From assembly GCA_027186245.1 (NCBI GenBank), contig CP114489.1, positions 8,005,501-8,069,500 of the forward strand: a stretch of DNA of 64,000 bases, written 5' to 3'. Source of the DNA: Coriaria nepalensis (Eukaryota; Streptophyta; Magnoliopsida; Cucurbitales; Coriariaceae). The position numbers and the translations under genes are program-made. Positions 1 to 12,320 of this stretch are shown piece after piece. The first letter of the stretch is position 1, and the number at the start of each line of letters is the position of its first letter. The notes beneath the pieces were generated by a model, which did not search any database, was not told where the DNA came from, and was given only the letters and a program-made list of their open reading frames with translations.

Positions 1-170
1 TTTTTTATTAAATATGATATTAATTGAATGTAATTCCAAAATTTAAATGATAAGACAAAATTTAAGTGATAATGTCAATGGCTAATGTTGCAACTCCTTG
101 CTTTATTTCCCAGATAATCACTTCTCTCTTCTTCAAGCTTTCATTTTTTTACTTTTTTTTTTTTTACTTC

Positions 171-1080
171 TTAGGCTTTGTATATTAACAAAAATATGAG
201 TTCCTTTGTTTTGTATTTAATACCTAAGTAAAAATCTTGCTCAAGAGAAGTTATAGCTTGAAATATACCCAAAGGCTCTTCTTGCTTTTTTTTCTCAAGA
301 GAAGCTAGAAAAGTCTTATAATTTCGCTTCCAATGGCCAGTCTTACCACAATAAAAATAATTTCCATTTTCACTTTTGTTATTCTTACCCATGACGTGAT
401 TTGTCTTGAGATGTACACCCCTTAGTTTGTTTCTTAAACTTCCCTTTACTTTTCTTGGCTTGGTGACTTCCCATGAGCAAAACGGTCTCATCCTTAGATT
501 GGAGAGATCCTTTGGTTATTTGTAACATTTTGAACAATTCATAAAGAGTACGTGTTAACTTATTCATGTAATAATTCAAAATAAACAACCTAAAGGAATT
601 TAGGAATTTGGGAGTGATTGAATGATCAAATCATTCAAAAGCTCAAAGTTCATCTCGAATCGAAACCTCGACCCTCTAGTTTATTTATCAAACCAATCAT
701 CTTAAGGACATGATCCCCAATGAGAGTTTCCTCAATCATTTTCATACAAAATAATGCTTTCAAAGTGTCATACCTTTTGGTACGACTATCTTCACCCTAA
801 ATCATATCTAGGTTGTGGATAGTCTCGATGACGTGCATCTTTTTATATTATCTTTAAAGGTCATTCGACATAAATGCAAGCATGATGCATTACGCCTCAT
901 CATCTTAGTGCAACAATTTGTAACAAGTGGCTTTCTCATCGGTAGTAGCTCCCTCTTTGAGAATTAGTCATGACTTTTAGGTAAGAACTTCAAAAAGCTT
1001 TTCATGTCAGAAAACTATTCCTAATTGCCTTCGCCAATCTCTATAGTTAGATCCAACTATCTTATATTTTTCCAAGATTA
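171..1080 (-). pseudogene. Decayed Ty1-copia gag remnant
   Basis: The minus strand reads as a broken copia-type gag. Near 1050-1010 it has a gag N-terminal pattern (KIVGSNYRDWRRQLGIV). Near 590-530 it has a 'YYMNKLTRTLYELFKMLQ' stretch typical of gag. Near 350-310 it has a zinc knuckle whose last Cys is lost (CGKTGHWKRNYK instead of the usual C-x4-H-x4-C ending). Many stops and frameshifts lie in between, so it is not a working gene. The knuckle context resembles that of the copia element at 10-20 kb, so the two may be one lineage. No LTR boundary could be placed. Confidence 0.7.
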
Positions 1081-1985
1081 AACACAACAAATTATTCATC
1101 ATGACTTTAAAAAGGAATAAACAATGCAAAACATAAGTAACTTACTAAACTACATCAAGTACTAAATTTAAGAGTCTATTTAAATTTAGTTAGCCTTCGA
1201 CTATTTTATTACAATCCACCTTTCCCTTTTAAGTGGACCGAGAAAAACTTACTTTTTCATAGTGAGTAAAGGACCCCTAAAGGGTTGATTATTAATAAGT
1301 CGGATTATTAATTGGATTTTTATGGGCCAAAATTAACTAAAGGGTTGATTAAATAATCTATGGGTAGCCCGCCATTAAATGGGCTTCAGCCCATCTCACT
1401 TTTGTATTTTAAGGTAATTAGGATTCCTAATAAGATTAAGAAAGTATGACCTAGCTTTTGCCTATAAATGCAAGGCATATGGTGGCCGAAATCATAAAGT
1501 GCTCATACAAGCTTCCTTGGCCGAAAACCCCTAGAGAGAAAAGAGAGTCATTTCCATTTTCTTTCTCCAAACTTATTATTTCATGAGTTGAAATTTTAAA
1601 TAGAAACTTGCTACTAAACTATGAGCGTCAATTATTTTCATACTAGGACATGTGTCGACTATGTATATACACATACTCTGGTCTTACTCTATTTCTAGGC
1701 TTAATCTCTGCAAGCTTTACGTGTGTCGACCATGCGTGACGTAACTTTCCTGCCCACTTTAGATTTCTCATATCTCATCTTATCTTACTACATCAGCTTA
1801 TTTGTGGTGATCGATTTAAACTGATTACAACTGATGTTAGATAGTCCAACCTTTTAAAATGTGTACTGCAATTATTTTTCATATCGTATATGATGTGTAC
1901 TCCAAATATTTTTATATTGTTTAAGATATATACTCCAATTATCCTCCTCATTAGTGATAGCGGGTCATATCGACTTCCACTCCCA
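1081..1985. other. Non-coding AT-rich spacer, possible LTR/leader remnant
   Basis: No supported gene. A TATA-like 'cctataaatg' at about 1461 is followed by a leader-like purine-rich stretch around 1530-1550, which could be a decayed LTR promoter, but no terminal repeat partner is visible in the window. Confidence 0.35.
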
Positions 1986-2645
1986 TCAATCTTTTGGATT
2001 AGTAATGCAATATCTAAGTGTATTTTCTTTATCATCTAAGCTAATCAGAATTATTGGATTAATATGATATTTAAGTATATTTTTCTCTATAACCTAGGGC
2101 AATCATAATTATTATAACCATTATTGATATGATATGAACTATTTCATTTCATTGAAAACCATGACCTTCATATAAAACTATGGTTTATTTCATAACTCAT
2201 ATAATCATCATTGATTTAATACAAACTCTTTCAGACAGTTAAATGACCATTTAAGCTTGATTATCGCCAATTGGACGACCAAATAATATAGAATAGAAAA
2301 ATATCTCAAATTGGTTATAAATGTTATTTGACCTACTTTTGAACTTTTTTTGTCTTTCTTTAAATTAAACCATGTTCGCTATTATATGTGACACTATTAT
2401 ATGAACAATATATATACATTTGTGGTCTCTATTATTATAGGATATTTGAATTTTATCACGTGATTTCAATCTTTTAAATTAGTGTGATATTTAAGTATAT
2501 TTTCTTTATTATTTAAGCTAATCATAATTATTGAATTAGTATGATATTTTAATATATTTTTTCAGTAATTTAAAATAATTATAATTATTATAACCATTAT
2601 TGATATAATATGAATTATTTTATTTCAATAAAAAAATTGTGATCT
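1986..2645. repeat. Diverged direct repeat pair, about 180 bp each
   Basis: The stretches 1986-2165 and 2466-2645 align along their length. Both begin with 'tcaatctttt', contain 'gatatttaagtatatttt' and 'ataaccattattgatat', and end in a tttcatt/tttcaat context. The DNA between them (2166-2465) and on to about 3170 is AT-rich with no gene seen. Confidence 0.6.
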
Positions 2646-3179
2646 TAAGATGAAGGTAAGTGATGTTTGTCATGTATTTGAGTTGGTTAAGGTAGGAAAG
2701 ATTAGTTCGTTTAATGTTGTTGTCATATGTCCAGCCTCTGAAGATTCAAAACAAGGTGCAGATTCTCAACTCGACATGGATCAGATTAATCTGGAAAGAT
2801 GATGTGCCGTGAAATTTTTGTGTCTAGTCAGATGCTTGTACTGCCCTTTATCAACACCTCTTCAATAGTGGCAGAGTTGTAGACTATTCAATTTATGAAA
2901 ATATTACAACTCATTTGTTGAACTGATACGTTGTGCGCTCTAGGGGAGAAGAAGTCTTAGATCAAACTAATTATATAGCATCGTGGAAGGTTGCTTATCA
3001 ATTTTATACAGTTTTTTTACTTAATATTTTTGGATTGATTTAGTCTCAAAATATTTCCACTGGATCAAATTTTATTAAAAATTTTTGCTTATCTATAATT
3101 TTAACATATACTAACTACGTATAGAACTACTATAAAACTTTTGATCATGTGACTTGATTTACTTTATTAATAAGAAAAT

Positions 3180-3920
3180 TATGATTAACTATTCAAATTT
3201 TAAGAGAATTATAATAAATTTTTAAATTTTTTATACTTATAATAAATATTATGATTTAAAACTTAAATTATAATAAATTCCTGTATAAAATAATTTAAAT
3301 TTGTAAAATTTACTCATAATTAATTTTGTCTTATTTTTAGCCTTAAAATTTTAATATTAATACTTTTGACTCACTTATTTTTTTAAATCATTTTTTCGTA
3401 TCTATACTCTTTTACTTCCACCTCCACCAACACATTTGCCGTTGCTTCTGCTATTCTAAAATTTTAAATTTGACGAATAAATAATTTTAAATTTAGTGTT
3501 AAACTATTTTTTATCTTCATATTTTCAATTTCCACCATTTTCCATCAAAATATAAAAAATTCATTCTCTTACTCTTCACCACTGCCCTTCTTCTTTGCCA
3601 AAATTGGTAAGGTTCGAAAATTGGTTCACAATATTCTAAAGAATAAATTTAAAAACTTTTAGTTCATAAAATTTAAAATTTTAGAATGTTTCCGATGATA
3701 GTAATGGGAGGAGGCGGCATAGAAAGGGATGATAAAGGTGGTGATGAAACATTATAGAGATAGAAAAATTGATTTAAAAAGTAAGTGGGTAAAAAATAAT
3801 AAAAATAAAAAATTTGGGACTAAAAATAAGAAATTTTAATTTGAACTAAATTTTAAATTAAAAATTTATTATAATTATAAAAATTCAAATATTTATTAAA
3901 ATTATTACTATCTTAATTTA
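3180..3920. repeat. Foldback (long inverted repeat) element, copy 1
   Basis: The first 200 or so bases (from about 3180) are an imperfect inverted copy of the last 170 (about 3755-3920): for example 'cttatttttag' near 3330 matches the reverse complement of 'ctaaaaataag' near 3820, and 'gactcactta' near 3370 matches the reverse complement of 'taagtgggta' near 3785. The middle shares 'tattctaaaatt' with the related element at 22650-23240. There is no coding capacity. It looks like a non-autonomous, Mutator-like or other long-TIR element; exact ends and target-site duplication are not resolved. Confidence 0.55.
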
Positions 3921-4318
3921 TTCTCTAATAATTTAAGTTGATCTTATTTGCAATGGACGATTTTGAGCTCCAAATGTATATCTTATTTTAATTGAAAACT
4001 TCTTTTATATTTTATATTATTCCTTTTTCTACTCCTGCCAAAGACTGAAATTGGACAAAAAAGAAGCTTGAGTGGTCAATTTCTAATTTAATTAAATGCA
4101 GGTACCAAATATTTTTTTAAAATTAAAAATACAGGGACACAAGCAGTAATAATCAAAATACATTTCGCGATCCTCCTTCAGATTTCAGGTAGCCGTCGTT
4201 CTGTTCTTACTTTCTTTTCTTCTTGTCAAATTTCTAATGTGAAACGGTGCTTTGACTTGCCGATTAGTCTACGATTAGAAGAATCAAAGTAGACCCGAAT
4301 AAAGAAAAGCGCGCGAAA

Positions 4319-6907
4319 ATGGAAAACAGATTGCTGTTATGGGCAATCTTCACTGCATTATCAGCCATAGTTATCGGATTCAGTATCCAAATTTTGAGCA
4401 GAAGAAGGAAGAGGAAGAAAGCCGTGGGTTTCTTCCATCCCTACACCAACGATGGTGGAGGAGGAGAGAGAGTGCTGTGGTGCGCCGTCAAAGCTATTCA
4501 GGAAGAAAGCCCTGATCTCGACTGCTTCATCTATACTGGCGATCATGATTCTTCTCCTCAAACCCTAATTGCTCGTGCCCTAGATCGCTTTGGCGTCAAA
4601 CTCCTTTCCGCTCCCATGGTGCCTTCTCACTCCTCTCTTTCCATATATTCATCTTAAAAGAAAAAAAAAAGAGGAATTTAATATTTAGTATTTCAAAATT
4701 TGAAATTAAGCGGAATTGTTCTTCTTTGTTGAAATCTTTTTAGGTTAGATATGCAATATATGTTGGTATTAGGACTAGGTAAAAGTAACATTGAACTAGT
4801 TTTTCAGGGGATTTTATTTTTTATTTTTATAGGAGTAGGTTACCGGAGTAATCTATTTGTTTTGAATAGGTAGTGCATCTCAGTAGAAGGAAGTGGATTG
4901 AAGAAACTACATATCCTCGTTTCACAATGATCGGTCAAAGCCTTGGCTCAATCTATCTCTCATGGGAAGCTTTGTGCAAGTTTACTCCCTTATATTATTT
5001 TGATACTAGTGGATATGCTTTTACATATCCAATTGCTAGGATGTTTGGTTGCAAGGTGGTCTGCTATACACATTATCCTACTATCAGTCTTGACATGCTA
5101 TCTCGTGTTCGTAAGAGGAGCTCAATGTATAATAATAACGCCTTGATTGCTCAGAGGTTTGAGCCACATTTTCTTTAGCTGCCTTTTTTTTTTTCCTTAT
5201 AAATGTTGTATTGTGGAAATTTTCTGTTGTTATCGTTTAATGCTTGAACGTGAAAAAGGACTAGGGATTATTTTTGGGAAGACTTATCTGCCTTAATTTT
5301 TTGGGACTGATATTGATTTTTCATGGCAAGGAATTGAAATTAGGTATTTGGATATTTTTATGTGTCAAAATAGTCAGTCAAGTTTAATAATTTTGTTTTT
5401 GTTGGGAACATAATTATTCTTGCTTGTCGTTTCTTCATCTTCTTTTCTTCTTGTTTTGATCAATATACTTCATTGTCTTAGAGTTGCGTTGCTTACATTT
5501 CTCTTTTCAATGCTAGCATATGCATCTCTCTGGTCGGATTTTGCAATTTCATGTTTCTGTCTTATTTTTACTTAAACCTAACATAATACTTCTTTTTTAT
5601 GACAGCAATTGGCTTTCTCGGTGCAAGATTATCTACTATACTATCTTTAGCTGGATATATGGCTTTGTAGGTTCTTATGCACACCTTGCAATGGTCAATT
5701 CCTCATGGACACAGTCACATATTGAAAAGCTATGGAGAATTCCTAATCGTACCAAGCTAGTTTATCCACCTTGTGATACTTCTGGACTCCAGGTTTAAAT
5801 CAACTCTTCTAGCTTGATTATGATAATTTTGGTTTTGACATCATTTTCTGAACCAGGTGCTTCCTTTGGAAAGGCCTACTAAAACTCCAATAATAATTTC
5901 TGTTGCTCAATTTCGTCCTGAAAAGGTGGGCATACTTAAATAAGCCTTATTACTAGTTCCATGGTAGCCAAGTCATGGTGGCTAATTTATGGGCATTCAA
6001 CTGTTATTACAAGTCCTGTACAACTTTGATTTGTTTATTCAGGCTCATGCCCTCCAAATCGAAGCCTTTTCAGTTGCTATTAAAAATTTAGATGTGGGCT
6101 TAGCAAGGCCTAAGCTACTACTTGTGGGTAGTTGTCGCAATAAATCGGATGAAGAAAGACTAGAAAATCTGAAAAACAAAGCAGTTGAGCTTAAGGTGGA
6201 TCAGGATGTTGAATTTTATAAGAATCTGGTCTACAGGTCCGTTCCAGTCAATTTGTTTATAGATCTTTATTTTTCTATTTTTAGTACTGGTCTTGGGGTT
6301 TTATATCATCATCAATCAGCTTCCATCTGATACAAGCTGTGGTAATAAGATGAGTAAGCACATTACATTTTGTCATTTGGAACGATCCCAAAAACAGAAA
6401 TAGTGTAAGCAAGTCTGTTTTGTTGCTTCTGGCAGGGACTTGGTGGAACTTTTGGCAAGTGCCATTGCAGGAATTCATTCTATGACTGATGAACATTTTG
6501 GTATAAGCGTTGTTGAGTATATGGCTGCAGGCGCAATCCCAATTGGTAATAACCCTCTTCTTTTTTTTTTCCCCTGTCCTTTTTTAGTAATTTCTCCTTG
6601 ACATGACTTTATAATACACTTATGATGATGCGCCAATATGTTTGATTTCTCTGTTCTTTTAGCTCATAATTCTGCCGGCCCAAAGATGGACATAGTTCTA
6701 GAAGAAGATGGGGAGCAAACAGGATTTCTAGCCTCGAATGTTGATGAATACGCAGATGCCATCTTGAAACTTTTAAGAATGCCCGAAAATCAGAAGTTTA
6801 AGATGGCTGCAGCTGCAAGGAGACGTGCAAGCCGGTTTTCTGAGCAGAGATTTTATCAAGTTTTTAAATCAGTAATCCGTCCAATTTTAGACCATACTTC
6901 CAGTTGA
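4319..6907 (+). CDS. ALG11: ALG11: GDP-Man:Man3GlcNAc2-PP-dolichol alpha-1,2-mannosyltransferase (LEW3-type)
   Basis: Adds the fourth and fifth mannoses (alpha-1,2) to the dolichol-linked N-glycan precursor on the cytosolic face of the ER. Exons: 4319-4618, 4870-5156, 5606-5792, 5857-5925, 6043-6236, 6436-6545, 6663-6907. They join in frame to 463 codons plus TGA, about the usual length for plant ALG11. Visible signs are an N-terminal membrane helix (about residues 5-27) followed by a basic RRRKRKK stretch, the G-rich GGGGERVLW motif (about 46-54), 'YTHYPTIS', 'AQFRPEK', and the GT4 E-x7-E pair in EHFGISVVE (about E365 and E373), followed by '[11 protein letters not shown]'. The ATG at 4319 is the first in frame. 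Intron 1 has a weak donor (GTGCCT). No transposon is seen inside. Family assignment is very strong; activity is inferred. Confidence 0.96.
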
Positions 6908-8085
6908 TAAGGAATATAAATACATTTTTTTAAAGATAGGATCAAACCAACGATTCAAAATATGAAGAGAGATATTTGGGTTCCTTTCGGCAATGTTTGC
7001 AAGGTGGGAAGAGTGATTTTTGTTGTATCATTCGCGGACTTATTAGTAAATCTGTACCATTTAATTTTCTAACATAGTATTGTAGCACCGTAGTATACCG
7101 TATATTGTATATAATTATATAACAAAAGTCTTGTTTAGACACAGATTTGAATCACATATCAAGGTTATCACTCTAAATCATGTTACATGTCAAGTTTTTT
7201 TCACATAAAATTAAGCCGTATGGAAAATTTTTAAAGTAACTTCTAAAACGTCATTTTTTTTAACAGATTAGATCATTTCTCATGAGAAGACGTTTGGCCC
7301 ATCATGGTTCGAGCCCCTTAGATGATGCCCCTCAATGACCCTAATGATCTGGTGAGTGCTGGGACACATAGGCAATAAGTCTGACCTTGTGTTTGTAGTG
7401 CAAAAGTAGAATTCGTTCGAATTGATTTGAAATAAGTTATTGACTTGAAATGAGTCACTGAAATGATTTTAAGGTTAAACGAATGCGCACTTTCCTTGTA
7501 TCTCACAGAGAATATTGCCTATTCATTTTCTATTTAAATACATTAAAATTTTGATAATTAATAGTATTGGGAGCAGTAAATTTATTAATTTAACCAAAAT
7601 AATTATCGGAATTTTTTTAATACATCATCCTTGAATTGGGATAAAAAAATAATTTAATTAAGATTATTAATAGATCAAATATTAATTTATAGAAATTTTA
7701 TTATATTAAAACTAATTTTAATTAAATAATAGTTAATTCTAATTAGTTTTAATTCATTTTAATTAGATATTAGTCTCAATTTAATCGATTAAAAACAAAA
7801 AAGGTGGGCGCCTTAGCCCTTGCCCATGCAAAAATCGTAACTGCATTAATTAACATTGTTTCGGTCACTACAAAATCAATCAAAGGTTAATATAATTAAT
7901 TACAATGTCATTAAGTTATGTTTACTCTTTTCAATAAGTAATAATTTTACAAGGGCTATTTTGGTCCCTCATTTCCTAAATTCGTCATTTAACTTTCAAT
8001 CGTACTAAATTGATACTTGAACTTTCTCAATTACTTTATTTTGGTCCCTTAGGTTAGAACATTAAATAAGAAAACATCATATATA
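6908..8085. other. Intergenic AT-rich DNA downstream of ALG11
   Basis: No gene seen. About 7950-8060 carries an 'attttggtccct' pair ('ctattttggtccctcat' and 'tattttggtccctta') of the kind found in small non-autonomous DNA elements, but no clean inverted termini could be defined. The rest is low-complexity AT-rich sequence. Confidence 0.5.
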
Positions 8086-8727
8086 AAATAAGGGCACGAC
8101 ATAGATTATGTCGTGTCGTGCTCGATATGGATTGGCACGTGTCTATGTCCGTGCCTAAAAATAAGAGCTTGACATGACACATATACAGTAACGAGTCATA
8201 AACATACCATGCTGGCCCATGGGATCATACCAGCCCATGAACCCGTTTCAACCCATGAGCTCAAAAGCTTGCTTTAAATAAAAAAAGAGTTTTAAAGTGA
8301 TTAGTAAAATACTAATAATGTAATACATGTTTTTTATTTTGTTAATCATTCATAATAGTGTTATTATTTAGTAAATCAGAAATTAGTACCATTAATAATT
8401 AAAATTATAAATAAACTGTAATAAATATTATTTGGCCAAATAAAATCTTGCATTAATCAAAAAGTTTTTAATATATAAAATGATTTCCAAAAAAAAAACC
8501 TTTAAGATTAGGAGACATTTTTAGGCTCATTCCTTAGACAGGCCCAAAAAGGCCGTGTCGTGCTCCGGGCCGGCACGGAAAATCCGTGCCGTGCCGTTCC
8601 GGCCCACGTGCTTGCATAGTTGGGCACGACACAACCCGACACCCCTTCCATGCCCGTTCTTGTGCCATGCTTTTATCGTGCCGTATGGTGCGTGCTCGTG
8701 TCGGCCCGACCCATTTTGCCACCTCTA
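8086..8727. mobile_element. hAT-like non-autonomous element, right end well defined
   Basis: A GC-rich island rich in 'gtgccg', 'ggcccg' and 'cgtgtcg' words, flanked by AT-rich DNA. The right end, 'ttttgccacctcta' at 8714-8727, is the reverse complement of TAGAGGTGGCAAAA, the type of terminus common in plant hAT elements. The left part also has 'ggcacgac' and 'gtcgtgtcgtgctcg' (about 8090-8130), but no matching left terminus is visible, so the left boundary is a guess and that end may be truncated. It has no transposase; short reading frames here are by-products of the GC-rich repeats. Confidence 0.55.
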
Positions 8728-9260
8728 CTTGCTGGCGCTATCACCTATGCTTCCATAGACCGTCTGTTCACTTTCCTTCAATTTAGAAAGGACATTCTCA
8801 ATTCTATTCAAGCTCTCTCTCTTCACTCTCACTCTCACTCTCTCCCTTTTCCACAAACTAGATCTGGTTTGAAACTATAACAAACTCTATCTCTTGAATA
8901 TCTCTTGTTGATCTTCCACTTGATTTCCTCCTTATGTCTTGGAATATCATTCTGTTATAGTTTTCAGTACACGATTGTCTTGTAAACTCTATAAATGTAC
9001 ATATTTACTTATCAATAAAATTAACAAAGTCTTTAGCTTCTTTACAGTATCAGAGCTTTGTTCTTCTAACGAGTTTATTTATTTTACAGATCCTACCTAC
9101 TATGACTATTGCTTTTATGAATTCATCCGTTGGAATCGAGCAATCCGCTCCTAAAGCCTCCAACCTACTTGTTGGACCCACCGACATTCCCTTTTTGACC
9201 ATTAATGCTCATCAACAGTTGCTACTTTATTTAACTTGAAGCAACTATCCCTCGTAGCAC
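8728..9260 (+). pseudogene. Truncated copia: LTR 3' part, primer binding site and gag start
   Basis: The stretch to about 9040 resembles the U5 end of an LTR. It is followed by 'cagtatcagagct' at about 9045-9057, one substitution from the TGGTATCAGAGC-type site complementary to initiator-Met tRNA. An ATG at about 9102 then starts a gag-like stretch (MTIAFMNSSVG) that stops by 9238. There is no pol and no second LTR, so this is a fragment. The hAT-like element ends exactly where the LTR-like sequence becomes recognisable and may have cut it. Confidence 0.5.
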
Positions 9261-10265
9261 ACGCAGGTCGAGTCTCTTCTAATTTGATAAGTTACATAAT
9301 AAAATTTGATTAGACTTGTTTGAAGGGTACTATTTAAAATTCAATATTTCAATCAGGGTACCGACCCTGACCGAAATTTGCACCACAGAACTGGGTGGCA
9401 CAGATTTCGATTGAGGCCTCAACCGAAATATGCTCTTTTGGTGAAGGTACTGACCAAACACTAACACCATTAAGGTCGGATTTCGAGCGGTTTTAGTCAG
9501 TGTAGTATTTGTGCTCATTCCTATTGATAAGGTATCGATATGGGTCCTTATTCTGCTACTAGATACCGATAATAGTTCCAATTAATATTTAATGTATATA
9601 TGAACTCTTCTTATTATCTTTTTCTTCTCTTTTTTTTTTTCTTATTCTTATTTTTTGTTTTCTTCTTCTATTCCTCATCTTCATCTCTTCTTCTATTCCG
9701 CTTCTTCATCTCTTATATTTTCTTTCTTCCTTGTTCTTTATTTTCTTCTTCCGCATCTCTTCTTCTTCTATTCTTTTCTTCTTCTTCTCTTCTCTTTTCT
9801 TTGCTTATATTTGGTATCTGGGCCTGTGCTTAACATAATAAATAAAAGGAAAAAATTATCTTTGATTGGAATTCATGGTAATGATACTGACGGTAATATC
9901 TTGATGCCCAAAATAATGTTCTGGTACTAACAGTACTGGTACCAAGCTTAAACAAGTCATTTCAGTCCCATATTGATATCAACACCGAAAGCATTAGGAC
10001 AAGTACCACCTTGTTCTGATCTCGATGAGAATTGTGTCCACCCTTATTAATTCTTTCTCTTGAAAAGAAAAAAAAAGAAGAGGAGAAACTAAGATTAAGC
10101 CCCCAATTTTTACAAAAATTGTAGTGAACACTTTAAATTTTCATAATTTTAAAGAACACATTATTTTGAAAACGATAGTTTGAGAATATATTCCCATTTC
10201 AATGAGTATTTTACTAAACAGTCCAAGTTTGAATTTCTTGGAAACTAGCCCTCTAACGAAAATGT
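9261..10265. other. Low-complexity spacer with a TTC/TTTTC pyrimidine tract
   Basis: No gene seen. About 9610-9810 is almost pure pyrimidine (ttcttctt-like); reading frames through it are artefacts. About 9345-9560 and 9915-10020 carry 'ggtaccgaccctgaccgaaat' and 'ctggtaccaagc' words of the kind seen in dispersed plant repeats, possibly the ends of one roughly 700 bp element, but I could not align termini. Confidence 0.4.
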
Positions 10266-12173
10266 TGTTGGAAAAAGCAGTTCGAAATCACACAGCTGAA
10301 GAGAACAATCAATTCCAGTATATAACAAAATTTTCTAAAATAACGTTTTAGCGATCCTTTATATATATATATATAAATTAATCATATATTTATACGAATA
10401 TGCCATACTTTTGCCTCTAAGAATCGATTGTTGAGAGTGACATCACGATCTTCCAGGTCGATCCTCAAATAATAGAACATATGTGGGCATGTAGAGATGA
10501 TAAAGTTTTTCTTTTTCTTTTTCTCAGAAAAATCTCTACTTGAAAAAACACTCTAAATTAATTAGAATAAGATGTATTTCTAGAACTACATTAGGTATTT
10601 TGATTAATTTAAACTTTTTAAATTAATTAAACTGATAATTCAATCATGATAAGATGATCATCATATGATATTTTTGATATGATTAAATCTTTTTAAATCT
10701 TATTTAAAATAGAGTTTCATCTTTTTTAAATCACATCATCAGTTTAATGATATACTTGATAATATCAAATCTTTTAAAATAAAATTTTATGTATTTTAAA
10801 CCAAATCATCTTCTTGATGATATATTTGATTTAGTCATACATATTCAAATATTATTTAAAATAGAATCTCAGCTATTTTAAATCAAAAGCATATCTTATT
10901 TGAATTTTAAATTAGTTTATAAGACTAATTTAAATTTGACTTACCTAATCTTAATAAATTAATATATCATATCAATTTAATATTATATATAATATATTCA
11001 ATTCAAAACCAAATATATTATTATTTAATTAAATAATTCTGAATTTCACCATTTAAATACATTTTTTAATTAATCAATTCCTTAATTAATTAATTAATAC
11101 TAATTATCTCATAATTATGAATTTATCCTAGAAAACTATTTTCTTGGAAATAAGTCTTTTTTCAACATTTGTCATTCTTACCGTATGCAGTGTTTTATTG
11201 AGGCGACGTAGGAACCATGAACCTATAATTCTAAACTTTATAAATTAGATTATTAATCAAACTTTTTGATCTAATAAATCAATTTATTAATCTCAATATT
11301 ATTCTCCTAAAAATATGGGATTGGACTTTTGCAATTATAGAATATATTTACTAGGTAATCTCTAGTAGTCCACTAGTATAATCATTTCATGCATTCAATC
11401 CTCCAAAAAGTGATTCATAATTAGAACTAGTCAAATTTACCATTTTACCCATCTAATTATCTCTTTATCCTTAAGTACCATTAATTCACTAGTAAACAGT
11501 CAATTTATAGTTTGATTATAAATTTGAGCTCAAAACCGTTCAGTTCCAGTATTAACCCTTAAGGGAACCAATATACAATCTTCTATGAAGAAGGTTTGGA
11601 CATATTTATAAATTATGTTTCCAGCCACTTACCCAATAAATCTCCAAAACAAAAGTCTTTAGTTTGATATACAAACAAACCGTGACAAAGGAATCAAAAG
11701 ATCCAATTGACATAAACAGGAGTTTGTGACAACTTAGGATTCATATTGATCATCGATTGATATGAATTTAATTCTTTATGGTAAATAGTATTTTAATAAA
11801 TAATTAATTCATATCGAGTCTTGTCCTATATAATCTAATTATAAAAAGCACCTCTACTAAGATGTCTATCTACATCAGTGATTCGGATCTAGATCACATG
11901 CATTCATAATGCTAGTGGACCGTACTAAAAACCACTATATTAAAGATTTCATACTTTAATATGCTGCAGAAAATTTAATTTATTATCTATAATCTTAATC
12001 CTCTCGTACTAATACAAGATTAAAGTCACATTAATGAATTTGGAATTTTCTGATATTTATTCATATTATTCGATAATAATACATTCACAATAATTATATA
12101 TAAGAAAATATCACTTTTATTAATTTCATTAAAACAATACTCATTACATGCTTTTAGGGCACCATGCCCAACA
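10266..12173 (-). repeat. 3' LTR of the 10-20 kb copia element
   Basis: Direct repeat of 17914-19840. It starts 'tgttggaaaaagc' and ends 'ccatgcccaaca'. Shared landmarks are 'atgatcatca', 'catttaaataca', 'aagcacctc', 'actaagatgtctat' and 'agggcaccatgcc'. It is 1908 bp, and the two copies clearly differ by many substitutions and small indels, so the insertion is not recent. Confidence 0.88.
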
Positions 12174-12320
12174 AACTCCCACTTGACCTTAAAGCAAGTG
12201 AGGCATCTCCTTTATTCCTAAATTGCGTACATAATCCTCAAAAGACTTTGTTGGAAGTGTCTTGGTGAATGGATCTGCAAGGTTCTATTCCAACGCTATA
12301 TTCATAACTATCACATCACT

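Noticed and set aside
8534..8880. Overlapping reading frames on both strands
   Set aside because: Shadows of the GC-rich hAT-like element and the LTR fragment; no codon pattern or domain.
9600..9930. Serine/phenylalanine-rich reading frames
   Set aside because: Produced by a TTC-type pyrimidine tract; no domain, no conserved pattern.
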